From contig NC_079881.1 of NCBI RefSeq assembly GCF_029227915.1, forward strand, positions 8,804,001 to 8,868,000: 64,000 bases of DNA, in the 5' to 3' direction. Every line of letters starts with the position of its first letter. The stretch's first letter is position 1. Source of the stretch: Hydractinia symbiolongicarpus. Its lineage: Eukaryota > Cnidaria > Hydrozoa > Anthoathecata > Hydractiniidae. A program made the translations under genes and the position numbers. Below are positions 1 through 10,979 of the stretch, in pieces. The notes below the pieces were generated by a model. It did no database searches. It was not told where the DNA came from and saw only the letters and a list, made by a program, of their open reading frames with translations.

Positions 1-485
1 ACCAACTTCGAACGATAAAGTTTGTTATGATGAGATGGTGCCCAATGTAATAAATATACAGACCGGAAGCATTCAATAACAAATCGAATGCGCAAAATGT
101 CTTTATTTTTGAATCTCTACTTTCTTTATCTTTACTCGCAAACTTGTTCAGTAAGTTCGGTAAAATAATAAAAAAATATGTTGTTCAACATTTTTTGCTA
201 TTTTTATTTTTAACTCTTTCTTGATTTAATACTTTGTGTATACTGACCAGTGGCCATCACAATAAAAATTAAAATATCTCTTTTTTTAAATTACCGTTTG
301 GTAAATGTGTAAAAATACTCAGTTATAAATAATTGAGCACTCTCAAAAATGTTAACAAAATTGATTTATAGTGAGTTTTTTATGGAGCAGACGACAAAAC
401 CAGTCGATTTGGTCTTTAAAATCAACAATCATCATGAGATTTTATTCATTAGCTGTGCCGCAGCGCAGTTCGCGTCTCCTTTAAT
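1..485. repeat. Dispersed repeat, copy 1
   Basis: The first ~485 bases reappear in the same orientation at about 32049-32546. Both begin ACCAACTTCGAACGATAAAG and share further blocks: the stretch around ATATACAGACCGGAA, a Ttctttatctttactcgc block, and a late CGCAGTTCGC block near the end. The two copies differ at many positions and by small indels, so the family is old. No terminal inverted repeat or coding potential was seen. The copy may begin upstream of the window. Family unknown. Confidence 0.75.
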
Positions 486-1426
486 GACAAAAATAAAATA
501 TACATTTTTAGATCATAGGAAAGGTTGAAATATTTTAAAGGTGTATTAAGCACTCTCAAAATTATGTTTGGTTGACATCATCTGTGGCTCAGAATATGAT
601 CCAAATATATATGTTTGGGATATATCGTTGTGAATAATCAAACTGGATGTAAATCAGGATTTTTAAATACATGTGTTGGCAAAAAGAACAAGAGCCAGAA
701 AACAGATTGTATCATAAGTTTCTTATCAGACACAATATGACAAAAACGCAAGAATTGATTAGTTTTTAAATATTTCAATATAAACAATATCAATGGTATT
801 GTTTTTCTCAAAAAAATAAATTTAGAAAAAAGCTCTTTAACTTTTACATCCACTTTTACAACATTTTAAAGTTACTCTGGGAACTTTCTTTAAGCCAACA
901 TGGTGGTCCCAAATGCAACATCTAGCTAGCTGGCTAAAGAAAGGAGCCTGTAATTGTGGTTAAAATTTTTTTATAAATCTGCGTATGAATACTACCTAGC
1001 TTGTGAATGTTGGAGCAATAGGTTGTCCTATTTACTTGCCACATGTTAAGGCATCTTTTCCAACCATGTTTTTTCATTTTTTTAATTTTTGTATTGCCCA
1101 TTCAGCAGCAGCAAACTACACATATGATTATTTAAAAGAAGCATTACGTAAGGTATCTAAGCGTTGCAAGCATATATTTTAGCACACATATATTTTAGCT
1201 AGAATAAAAAGTAAATTTATATCATAATGGTTCTTTTAGATGCAAACATCAAGGATAATTGAACCTACCAGGAAATAACAATACCCAAAATCAGAATGTA
1301 ACTACATTGCATACCAAGAAAAGAGGAATTTTGTACACTTTCAGCACATTTTTTTACCAAATTTTGCAAACCCGGTAAATTTCCGTTTTGATGGTTTTTC
1401 TAGCTTTTAAAAAAGGTATGCCACAC
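486..1426. other. No gene recognised
   Basis: AT-rich sequence with only short chance frames, including a 71-codon minus-strand frame at 638-853 with no recognisable features. It ends at the CACAC target copy that borders the LTR element. Confidence 0.6.
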
Positions 1427-1518
1427 TGTTGGGACTGTGCGTGTCCGCCATTATGAATAGTCTTATGTTTATATTTGTCGGTTCCGGCAATAGGGATTTT
1501 TAAGATTCGATTATAACA
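1427..1518 (+). repeat. 5' LTR, 92 bp
   Basis: Matches 6045-6137 except for one substitution (ttAtg versus ttGtg) and a one-base indel near the start. Begins TG and ends CA. It is very short for an LTR. The stretch tcttatgtttatatttgtcg may hold the promoter core, but that is only a guess. Confidence 0.93.
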
Positions 1519-1803
1519 TGGCGCTGCGAGTAGAAAGCACCACGAGGGAAAATTGAAAATTGTTGGAAAACTGAGGAAATTAATGAACTTGGTGACTTAA
1601 TACTCATATGATTAATTAATTCGTACACATTGAATATTCGTCTACTTCAGTGGCAACACGAAGACATTGTTGCTTATTTACTCGTACAGAAAACAGAACT
1701 TTGTGGAATTTTCTGTGTGGATATTGTGTTTCTACCTGCAACCTGGTGAAACCAAGTACTCCTTATACGCTTGAAATTATTGTTAGTACTTCACTTGGTC
1801 GTT

Positions 1804-2211
1804 ATGGCAGAGTCGTTAAGAACTGTACTCTCACCTCCATCGTTAGACATATCCGTTGATTGTTATGCAGCTTTCAAAAGCTGGAAGCAAAAATGGCAGG
1901 ATTATGCCATTTTGACTGAACTTGAAAAACAATCTCCTGCATACCAGTGTGCGATGCTACGTTTCACTTTTACTCCAGAAACAAGTAACATTTACGACTC
2001 GCTTACCTTGTCGCCGGAAGCAGCGGCCACCACAAAGGGCATTATCGATGCCTTGGAAGTGTTTGCAAAGGGAGTCATCAATGAAACCATGGAGAGACAT
2101 ACGTTCAATCATCGACAACAACAGGAAGGAGAAAAGTTCAATGATTTTTGCACAGACCTCAAAGTTTTGGTCAAAAACTGTAATATTGTGACAATTGCGT
2201 TGAAGGAATAA
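1804..2211 (+). pseudogene. gag-like N-terminal segment of the LTR element
   Basis: The frame opens at the ATG at 1804 (MAESLRTVL...), runs about 135 codons and stops with TAA. It reads as a gag-type capsid segment, with a helical, charged composition and a region around ERHTFNHRQQQEGEKFNDF that resembles the capsid of invertebrate gypsy elements. The next open frame (from 2226) is displaced by one base, and the protein-like sequence continues there, so a single-base indel near 2175 most likely splits what was one gag-pol frame. The ORF also reads open upstream to 1771, but the methionine at 1804 is the natural start. Confidence 0.7.
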
Positions 2212-2225
2212 TACAAAACAGATTT

Positions 2226-3233
2226 GTGGGAGGTATTTTGGATGACAATTTACGACAAAAGCTGCTCAGCAAAAAGGATTTAGATTTAAAAACAGCGGAA
2301 GAGATGTGTAGAGCGAGTGAAAAAGCGACAGAAGGTATGGGTGCATACAAGACTGCAGCCACAGCTGTTGACCAGGGACAGGGTGATATCAACGCAATAT
2401 TGGGGAAACAAATTCCACCAGGAAGACGATACGACCAGAAGCAGCAGCAATCTGCAGCAGCAAAGAGCAACGGGACCAACTGCAAGTTCTGCTTGAGACA
2501 GCACCAATTTGGACGGAATTTTTGCCCAGTCTGGGGAAGAAGATGCAACACCTGTGGGAACTCAAACCATTTTGCACAGAGTAAAGTATGCCGAGGAAGA
2601 AATGTGAAGGAAATACAAGCAGAAGAAGTCGCAATGAACAGCCTTTTTCTTGGAAAAGTGGAGAGTACGCAAGGGTTGTCAACTCAGGACGAGCCATGGG
2701 AAACAGATATAACGGTCAAAAATGGAAAAATACAAATCAAAGTAGACACTGGAGCGGATGTCACAGTCGTAGGCATACCACAGCTAAAACAATTCGGAAG
2801 AACCATGAAAGACATCAGATGCACAGGGAAGACACTGACCGGTCCATCAGCAGAAAAGTTACAATGCCTTGGATATATAACAACGTTGCTAAAATGGGGC
2901 GATAAACAGTCAAACGAGGTAGTGCATGTTTGCAGAAACTTGAGAGCGCCCTTATTGGGCAAACCGGCTATAAAACTTTTAGAGATACTCACATTCAACA
3001 AGCCAGTCAAAAGCACAGTGTCACAAATATCTAAGGACAATCAAGACATTATTCAAGAATTCCCAACACTATTTACCGGATTAGGATGTATCACCGGAGA
3101 CCCAATCAACATCAAATTAACCGAAGATGCAGTACCCTACCACTTGACAGCACCACGGCATGTAGCATTACCACTGTTGGAACCCTTAAAAGCAGAGATC
3201 CAGCGAATGAAGGATATGGGAGTCATACGATAA
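2226..3233 (+). pseudogene. Zinc knuckles, aspartic protease and start of reverse transcriptase
   Basis: This 335-codon open stretch begins inside the gag-like region. Two Cys/His clusters follow (CKFCLRQHQFGRNFC, then CNTCGNSNHFAQSKVC), consistent with nucleocapsid zinc knuckles. The aspartic-protease motif VDTGADVTVV comes next, then the N-terminal edge of reverse transcriptase (LEPLKAEIQRMKDMGVIR). It ends at an in-frame TAA at 3231-3233; the same frame resumes after it with RT sequence, so this is a nonsense codon and not the natural end. There is no Met near its 5' edge, consistent with a fused gag-pol. Confidence 0.85.
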
Positions 3234-3855
3234 GTTACAGAACCAACAGACTGGTGCCACCCAATTGTTTTAACCAAGAAATCGGATGGCAGTATGCGCT
3301 TTCGCATTGACCTCACAAAGTTAAACGCATTCACCAAGCGAGAATTCTACCAACTGGAGAGCGTTGATGAGACTCTTGCGAAACTCGGAAGTCAATGCCA
3401 CGTGATGTCAAAACGTGACGCCAATTCGGGATATTGGCAGATGCCATTAGATGACTCTAGCCAACTGATGGCAACATTCATCACACCGTTCGAACGATTC
3501 TGCCCAACAAGAGGTCCCTTCGGACTAACATCAATGCAAGAGATCTTCAATAAACTTAAACTTCAATAAACCAAATCATTGAAGGGTTGCTAGGGATAGT
3601 GAAAAGCACTGATGACCTACTAGTCTTCGGTAAAGATTTAGAGGATCACGATACGAAATTGAGAGCCGTACTAAAGTGACTGACAGAGGCACGTGTTACG
3701 CTCAACACTAACAAATGCGAGTTCCGGAAAGCAGAGGTAGAATTTTTGGGACACCGAATCACAGCAAAAGGGATACAGCCAGTACCGGATAAGTAGAGGC
3801 AATTCAGAAATACACAGCTTCAACGAATATTACCGAACTTCGAAGATTCCTGGGT
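3234..3855 (+). pseudogene. Reverse transcriptase remnant
   Basis: The frame continues from the preceding stop through RT fingers/palm-like sequence (MRFRIDLTKLN, then SKRDANSGYWQMPL, then TPFERFCPTRGPFGL) and stops at 3567-3569. Downstream, pieces in other frames carry the palm region, including STDDLLVFGKDLEDHD where functional elements usually have a Y/F-x-D-D box, and a later EFLGHRI block. Further stops near 3678 and 3793 interrupt it. At least two frame breaks and the altered catalytic box mean this RT is dead. Confidence 0.8.
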
Positions 3856-4521
3856 ATGGCGCAGCAACTGGCTAAATTCAACCCAAATTTAGCACAAGCC
3901 ACTGAACCATTACGGGACCTGTTAAGTACAAAGAACAGTTGGACCTGGACGGCAGTTCATGAGCAGGCATTCAGCCGCATTAAGGACACATTATCGACCC
4001 AACCAGTGTTAGCACACTATGATGTAAACCGCCCAACCAAACTACGAGCAAACGGAAGTAAAATAAATGGCATCAGTGCTATTCTGATGCAACAAGATGA
4101 ACAGCACCAATGGAAACCAGTCGCTTATGCATCAAGGTACCTCTCTAAAGCGGAACAAAACTATCACAACATTGAAATCAAAATGCTTGCTGTTACATGG
4201 GGTTGCAAAAAGATGTCTCGATACAATCATGGAATGTCGAAGGTCTTAGTGCAAACCGGCCATAAGCCGTTAGTCCCTATCTTGAATTACAAGCCATTAG
4301 CCAAGATGTCTCCACGGATCCAGCGTATGCGAATGCGTTTACTAAAGTACGACATTTATGCTGAACACGTCAGTGGCAGTAAAATGACAGACGCAGATGC
4401 TTTATCACGAGCACCATCTTGCCAGCCGGAACTGGAAGATGAAATCACCGAAAAGGACATCACCGCACATGTTTCTTTGGTGTTAACAAACTTACCAGCA
4501 ACTGATCAACGCTTAGAGTGA
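3856..4521 (+). pseudogene. RT thumb and RNase H remnant
   Basis: A 221-codon open stretch. It starts in the RT/RNase H connector (LRDLLSTKNSWTWTAVHEQAF), continues through the RNase H fold (SRYLSKAEQNYHNIEIKMLA) and ends in the DALSRAP block that normally closes RNase H. The first catalytic position, usually D-A-S, reads ANGS, and the usual T-D-H-K-P-L reads TGHKPL. Two acidic catalytic residues are therefore lost, so the domain is probably inactive even where the frame is open. It stops with TGA at 4519-4521. Confidence 0.82.
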
Positions 4522-5550
4522 ATTCGCACAGAAACCACTAAGGATCCTGTCCTATCAGATTTAATAAGAATCATAAGAGCGGGATGGCCAGCCAGACAAC
4601 AAGACTGTCCCATCAATCTACAACCCTTTTGGGCGAGCCAGCATGACCTAACAGAATATCATGGACTCATCGCGAAGGGGGATCGTATCGTCATACCCAG
4701 GTACATGAGAGCTGAAATTCTCCAGAAGATACACGCTGGACACCAAGGGATGGATAAATGCAAGAGAAGGGCCCCGCAAGCCGTATATTGGCCGGGTATA
4801 AATTCACACATCGAACAGATGGTCAGGAAATGTGAACAATGCAGCAAGTTACTACCGTCGAAACCGTCACAACCACTGATGAGCCACCCACTACCGACCA
4901 AACCGTGGCAGCAGGTGGGGTCAGACATTTTTCAATTGGCAAATCGAAACTACCTGATCATCGTAGATTATTACTCCTTATGGCCCGAAGTCTATCAACT
5001 AAAACGGCCGGACTCGGAAACAGTGATCGAGTCACTCAACGATGCATTTTCTCGACATGGCATCGCAGAGTACGTCATCAGTGATAACGGACGTCAGTAC
5101 GCATCCTACAAATTTAAACGCTTCGCCAAAGACTGGTCATTTACACACAAGACAAGCAGTCCTCGATATCCACAATCCAACGGACTAGCCGAAGTGACCG
5201 TGAAGGCTGTGAAGCGCTTACTGAAAAAGTGCATCTGTTCGACTGAAGATGTTTCGCAAGGCCTCCTGACGTTACGAAACACACCGCTGAAGTGTGGACA
5301 ATCTTCAGCACAGCTTCTAAAAGGAACCACGCTCCGAGACAACCTACCAAGATACGTAACAGGAGGCAAGACTTGCAGCAGGAAAGACTCAACACGAAAC
5401 AGTGGTATGACCGAAATATCAGACACAGCCGACAAGCCAATTTTAAAGAAAGTCAACTCGTCGCTGTTCAGGATGAAGTCACCAGAGAATGGTCGAAACA
5501 AGCAATTATCATTAAAGAAGTGGCACCTCGTTCGTACGAATTACGACTGA
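4522..5550 (+). pseudogene. Integrase of the LTR element
   Basis: The open frame from 4705 contains an HHCC-type N-terminal zinc domain (HAGHQGMDKCK ... CEQCSKLL). The DDE core follows: the first Asp in GSDIFQL, the second in YVISDNGRQY, and the Glu in NGLAEVTVKAVK. The core looks intact. The tail after about codon 200 shifts into another frame (5292 onward), where the rest of the integrase C-terminus reads. The linker from RNase H (4522-4704) is also interrupted. The polyprotein is therefore broken on both sides of a plausible core. Confidence 0.85.
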
Positions 5551-6050
5551 GCACCGGCAACAAAATACGTCGTAACGAAAAGCACTTGTGTAAAGTCTAC
5601 ACCATCACAGCGTACCAACCTCCAAACAAACCACCACAGAGGATCATCAACCACGACCCGCCCGTGGAGCCCAACACAGACGAGGATGGGAACGAAAGCG
5701 ACGCCTCGGACAACACAATCACAGACAAGGATGGGAATGAAATCGACGCCTCTAACCACACCATACCGTACGTTGAAGAAGAAGAGGAAGGCAGCAGAGA
5801 ACGAGGTCGAAAACGAACGAGAAGAAGTCGTAAAAGAATATGTCACACGTTACGGGCGAACGCTGAAGAAGAAAATACCCGTGGATTACGAAGATTTATA
5901 AATGGATTTCTCGTATTAGAACTTAATGGACGTGTCAAGTTTTGTTTGAACATTATGAACTGGATGGGTCGTTTGAAACTTATTATGGACGTGCTGGGTT
6001 ATGTTTGGACAGTACACGCTTGGGTTGGGACTTTAAAGGGGAAATGTTAG
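5292..6050 (+). pseudogene. Integrase C-terminal tail
   Basis: This frame carries the integrase C-terminal region (EWSKQAIIIKEVAPRSYELR, then RRNEKHLCKVY). An acidic tail follows with an imperfect duplication of DEDGNESDAS / DKDGNEIDAS, then a basic RRSRKR patch. No envelope-like frame follows. The TAG stop at 6048-6050 lies inside the first bases of the 3' LTR, so coding capacity runs right through the polypurine tract. Confidence 0.7.
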
Positions 6051-6137
6051 GGACTGTGCGTGTCCGCCATTGTGAATAGTCTTATGTTTATATTTGTCGG
6101 TTCCGGCAATAGGGATTTTTAAGATTCGATTATAACA
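6045..6137 (+). repeat. 3' LTR, 93 bp
   Basis: Near-identical to the 5' LTR (one substitution, one 1-nt indel). Preceded directly by the purine tract AAAGGGGAAA and followed by the CACAC target duplicate. Confidence 0.93.
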
Positions 6138-7440
6138 CACACTAGCCACACAACTTCACACTGCGCACAAAAATAAAATGATTTAGTGTAACTTTTATTG
6201 TTCCAATTTTGATTAAAAATGTATATCTAAATTAGACCCAACTTGCACCAGCTTTTTCCAGTTCGTTATGGTGTGATGCACACGGTCGCTTGCCAACGGC
6301 TTAGGAATTTAAAAAGCTGAAGCAATTCCGCTTTAATGGATTTAATATGTGCAAACGACATGGAAATGTATCTACTTATTTATCTAAATTGTTGTTATTC
6401 TCAGCCGCCATTTTGCGCTCGCAGCGTGCTAGGGCAACCAGCGCATGCACAGTCTTATTTTCAGCGTTAAAACAGCCGTGGGGTGCCCCTAGCTAAAGTA
6501 GCCCAAAGTCCTTTGCCACAATGTGAAAGTATCAATAATCATATTAAACAGATCGTTTAACTTCATAATATTTAATCAAATAAAGACTTTAATTGTAAAG
6601 TATTACTTTGATCCAGAAGAAATTAAAATAATTTTATTCAAAATGGTTGCATCGCAGCTTTACTTAAGACACCACTGCTCCACTACTTAAGTGACCACTG
6701 CTCAATTCTTTTCTCTGTGCAACTAAATATCATGAATATACAAAAACAAAAGAATTATAAGGAGACTACGAAATTATATATACAACCTAACATAATTTGC
6801 AAAGAAATAAATTTCATGGTAAATAACTTGAAATTGTAAAATACACATTAAAAAACACGTTCCTCAATTAGGGCATTTATGGCTAAGAAGACATTTTGTC
6901 TAAAGCATACGAAATACCCAACTGCCATGGCACTTAAAGACTTGAAGCGTGTCAACCTTTAAATAGGAAGGCATGTTATGAAATTCAGACATAACTAGTT
7001 AAAAATTAATTCTAGTAAAAAGTCGTATTGCGAAATTGTTTTCACAAAAAATGTAAAATAAATTAAGGAAAATGGTTATCAGCTAAAGGTTCCAATTATA
7101 TTTATTATTGTGGCGCTGGACCTTCATCAAATGTTAGTTTGTTAATTTATAAGACAAATTTTGCCATCGTCGAACTGCACTAAATCTATTCTCATCGTCG
7201 TTAAAATTGTTTAGTTAATGTGGGTTAGTACACACGTCGTTTATACCTTTTTTAAAACCGTTATCGATAACTAAACTACTGATAAAATCAATTGTGGTAT
7301 CGTCGTCAATGTCTTTTAATCGTCGTCGAAATAAACCAGCCGAGGTGGATTATTAAATTCGTCAAATATAATCTTTGTTGTATTGTTGTTGATAATTATA
7401 CATCTACAACTTGTCAGTATTGAAGAAATGTTATGGCTGT
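6138..7440. other. No gene; probable 3' flank of the minus-strand peptide gene
   Basis: No convincing coding stretch on either strand. On the minus strand an AATAAA at 7106-7101 could be the poly(A) signal of the secreted-peptide gene, about 335 nt beyond its stop. Confidence 0.4.
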
Positions 7441-10400
7441 TTAGAAGTCGTTGTTAAGTTTTGGTGGTACTCTCATGCCTTGCTTGTTTGGACCAAACTG
7501 TTCCATAATTGCTGCATGAAGCTTTTGCCGTATTTTCTTCAATTCTAAAAGAAAAAAAAATGATAATTAGCTAACACAATGCAATACGGTGTTCAAGCAA
7601 TATGCATTATTTACTTTAGTATTACTTCGGTTAATTTCCAAAGTCGTATTTTCTTTCCAAGGGACTAGTTATATGAGACGAGTCATCCCGGTCTTGGCTT
7701 TGTTAAGAAAGTTAATAAATTGCACATTCATGTTTATACGTAACTGAGCAAGCCCGCTTACCAGGCCAGCTCAACTCCACATGATAAGCAAAATTAGGGA
7801 TGAGTTTTTGATTGATACTTAAATAACCAAATCTCTTGTAGTGATACCAATAATATAAAAGGCGCAATCGTACTCTCGAAGCCTTAACCCTATTCGGTCC
7901 GGGGTTTTTTGAACATACTATGACCGGGGGGGGGCGGATTCCGCCCCCCCCCCCAATAGCTTTTCATAGGATTGTTCAAATTGAATCAAACTTGCACACT
8001 TATAGTACGTCATAAATGGAACAAAATGGCGCCAATAAACTTTTGCTTGCGTCAGCACATTTTCTGTGACGTCATCAGAAGCTTCAAAATTGGTAAAAAT
8101 GCCACTATATCCTTACAATATAAATACTTTTGTTCTAGAGCGAATTTTTACATTCTGTTTGAAGTTTCTGAAAGCTAAATAAAAGTTATTTAACATATCT
8201 TCCGGTTTTTACATGGATCGGATAAAAAATTGCCAAAAATTGCCCGAAAATCCGTTTTTTCCGATTTTCGGGTGAAATCCGACAAAATCGGGAAATCGGA
8301 TTAGTCACGTGTTCAAATTATTCACAATGATTCTTCTTGATGAAACAAAGTTGTGCTGCAATTTTAAAGTTCTAAGGATAATCCTAACAGGAGTTATTAT
8401 ATTTTCCCCATTATAAGGATTTCATAGAGATTTTTAGGGGTAGTTTCGAGTAATGGCCAATATCAAAGCCTCTGAAAGGTATGGGACCTAAAAAATTAGC
8501 ATGCAGGTGTCTAATAGATAAATGTTGAAACTCAGTAAGTATCATAGCCATATAACAAAGCAATCAGGAGTTATTAAAAAAAAACCGTCAGGAGGGGCGG
8601 AATCCGCCCCCCCCCCCCCCCGGACCGAATAGGGTTAAACTCTTACATTTTGGATCAGGTTTGCCATTACTAACAATATCAAGCAGTGTTTACAATTTTG
8701 GACTGCTTTTGTCATTTTGTTTTACCACTGTTTTTGAGAATAATTCAATATTATTAATAACGAAGGCCGGCCATCTTTAGCCTGTCACTGATATTTAGAA
8801 AACGTATTTAGAAAACATGGCCGGTTGAAGAACGAGCAATTCATTTGTCTTTAATTTAACAGTTGACGATCAAAACAATTTTTATTCAAGTTATATTTTA
8901 TACAAGTTATAAAAAGATTAATTAATTAAAATGTCCCTATCTTAAACCATTTACTATGGATTTCAATAAATATACGATAAAGGAGCGTTGTCAAAAATTT
9001 GTCATAAAGGAGATGAAAAATGGTAGTTAATGGCATTACATTACGTTCTTCAATAAGCATTGATATGCACTTATAATATATACAGATCGGCAAGTTGCAA
9101 TCATAGCTATCTATTTAACCTACTTTATTATATCCATCCTATTTTTTTGACAATTATAGGGTTCACTGTGATAAAACTCGCAACTAAAACATTTCAAACA
9201 TAATGAGGTCCTTAAAGAAAGAACGCCTCTTGTCTCTATCCTCCAAGTTGATTTTCTCTCTTAACCCCGTACTATCTCTATCTAGCACAAATTTTCCGGT
9301 CGCTCGCTATTTCGCTTTTGAAATCGACCACTGTTTTAACTTCGAAAGATTAGAAAAGTATCGCACTTTTGAATTTTATCAATCAATCATATTTACTACC
9401 TAAAAAGGACACAGAGTTGACAATTTGGATTGGCTACAGTTTTATCGCTTTTTTTTAACCATATTATACATATCGGGTGTTACAGAAACTCGCTCTCCAA
9501 ACGTCACGGACTTGCTAGCAAAATAATTTACACTGCGGTTTTGTTTTCCTGATCTATTTCTTCGTAATCCTAAATTCATGTAAAGAACTTTGTTTCAAAG
9601 AAGGTGGACACTTTTAGTCCTCCAAACAGGATTGTAGAAAACAGTGCTGACAGCTTAATCAAGGTTTTCTTTTAAGGTAGCTATATCCTCTCCGCTATGC
9701 TTATTTATTACTAGGTGGTTGCCGTGTATCCTTCCGGAAGTAGGAGTTTTTCTCACGAGACATAATCGTTCACGTAATACTCAACAAAATGCCCAGTTAT
9801 TGTTATTAAATCGTATTTTAGTATCCTCATTTCTTTTAAATGATTGATAAAACAACTTATTTTAATAGTTTAATAATACGAAATTAATTAATTCAAATAT
9901 ATTAAATCATATGCCAACGTAATTACTCCTTTTCTAAAAAAAAAGGATTTCGTTGAAGGAATGTTCGTCGTAAAGGAAATGATCAATTGTAGATAATTAA
10001 CTTTAGTAAATGTCCTTTAGTAAATGTTATTGATATGCCACATACAGAGCATCTTTCTACATATACCATATAACACATTGGCAACACATCATTGCTACCG
10101 TAACTACCTACCTACCTTTCCTTATTAGAACTGCAATAAAACCGTCTTATTGCGAGTACCCTTTATGACAGACACGTTTCTATAGTGGACGCTATTATAA
10201 GACTCCCCTCCTCCCAACAACCAACCTCTATGGAGTGTACATCATTAGAATAAAAACGTAGATTTAAAAACTTAACTAATAGCTAACAATTTTTTGACAG
10301 AAGCAACTTTTGTTTTGCAACAAAAATTTTCAATTTTTAAAAGATTTGCAGCATTTTCACCTCTCTAAAGTCAACCCTTAATAATGTCCTGATGGTAACC

Positions 10401-10979
10401 GCTATAGACACGTTTCACTGTATCCAATGTAGCCCTCCCTGTTATAAATGCTGCGAGTAAAGCATTATCATAAACGTTTCCTTTAAAAAATATCCTTTCT
10501 AAAAACACGCACTTTTAAAAGCGGTGTTTTTTTCGAAATATGTAATTTGGTCAACAGAGTTTGTTAGTAAATTGCTTTAAATGTGACGTCATAGAATATA
10601 GAAAAAAAAAGTTAAGGTGTTTAGCGAATGAGAGTAACGGTAGATGCATGAAAACATAGTTCTAATGTAATAGCACGCTTGGTCTATCTAGGCCAGTTTT
10701 GTGGGCTTTTCTTTATTTTTTTAAAGTTTCACAATCTGGGGGGGGGGGTCAATAGAAATTATAACTTACAGCTAACTGAGCTATAAAAAAGCATCATATA
10801 TACATACCATCGTCATATTTTGCTTTTATATTCTCAGGTAACTCCGATGCAGCCTTCTTCTTTAGGCATCCATACCATCTCCTTATAGCACATCGACGTG
10901 GACGTGCTGTTGTCAAATCATTAAAACATAAAATAATAAATAAACACAAAAATATCAAGCTAGTTGTGATAGCCTTCAT
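7441..10979 (-). CDS. Secreted small cationic two-cysteine peptide precursor (two exons)
   Basis: Exon 1 (10979-10808) starts at ATG 10979 and ends at donor G|GTATGT in phase 1. Exon 2 (7544-7441) follows a strong acceptor (TTTTTTTTTCTTTTAG) and supplies the two bases needed to complete the codon, then runs 33 codons to TAA. The 91-residue product has a hydrophobic signal segment (about residues 4-20, likely cleavage after DLTTA at 25). The mature part begins RPRRC and has its only two cysteines at 30 and 38 (CAIRRWYGC), then a Lys-rich, helix-prone middle (KKKAASELPENIKAKYDD and ELKKIRQKLHAA) and a C-terminus ending PPKLNNDF. A disulfide ring of nine residues is likely. I do not recognise the family; an antimicrobial peptide, hormone-like peptide or secreted toxin-like peptide would all fit. 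The intron is 3,263 bp and contains a MITE. Confidence 0.5.
7888..8634. mobile_element. piggyBac-like non-autonomous element (MITE), copy A
   Basis: A 747-bp element with terminal inverted repeats CCCTATTCGGTCC / GGACCGAATAGGG, flanked on both sides by TTAA (7884-7887 and 8635-8638), the piggyBac target duplication. Just inside each terminus is a palindrome in which a long G run and a long C run flank CGGATTCCGC. There is no transposase frame. Relatives lie at 62.75-63.38 kb (opposite orientation, decayed) and probably at 60.46-61.25 kb. Confidence 0.85.
8639..10793. other. Rest of peptide-gene intron; degenerate repeat pair
   Basis: No coding signal; the 66-codon frame at 9203-9403 looks like chance. 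Blocks near 8880-9120 and 9840-10080 resemble each other weakly. Both have an AATTAATTAA-type block, then a cgttg...gtcataaagga-type block, then ttgatatgc, suggesting an old duplicated repeat about 960 bp apart. A poly(G) tract lies near 10738-10748. Confidence 0.35.

Larger units (their letters stand above)
1427..6137 (+). mobile_element. Ty3/gypsy-type LTR retrotransposon, structurally complete, coding-dead
   Basis: A 4,711-bp element bounded by direct terminal repeats that start TGTT and end AACA. It is flanked by the 5-bp target duplication CACAC (1422-1426 and 6138-6142). TGGCGCTGCGAG directly after the 5' LTR is the likely tRNA primer site, and AAAGGGGAAA directly before the 3' LTR is the polypurine tract. 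Internal order is gag-like, CCHC zinc knuckles, aspartic protease, reverse transcriptase, RNase H, integrase and a C-terminal tail; RT before integrase is the Ty3/gypsy order. The reading frame is broken by several frameshifts and stops, so this copy cannot make an intact polyprotein. Confidence 0.93.
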
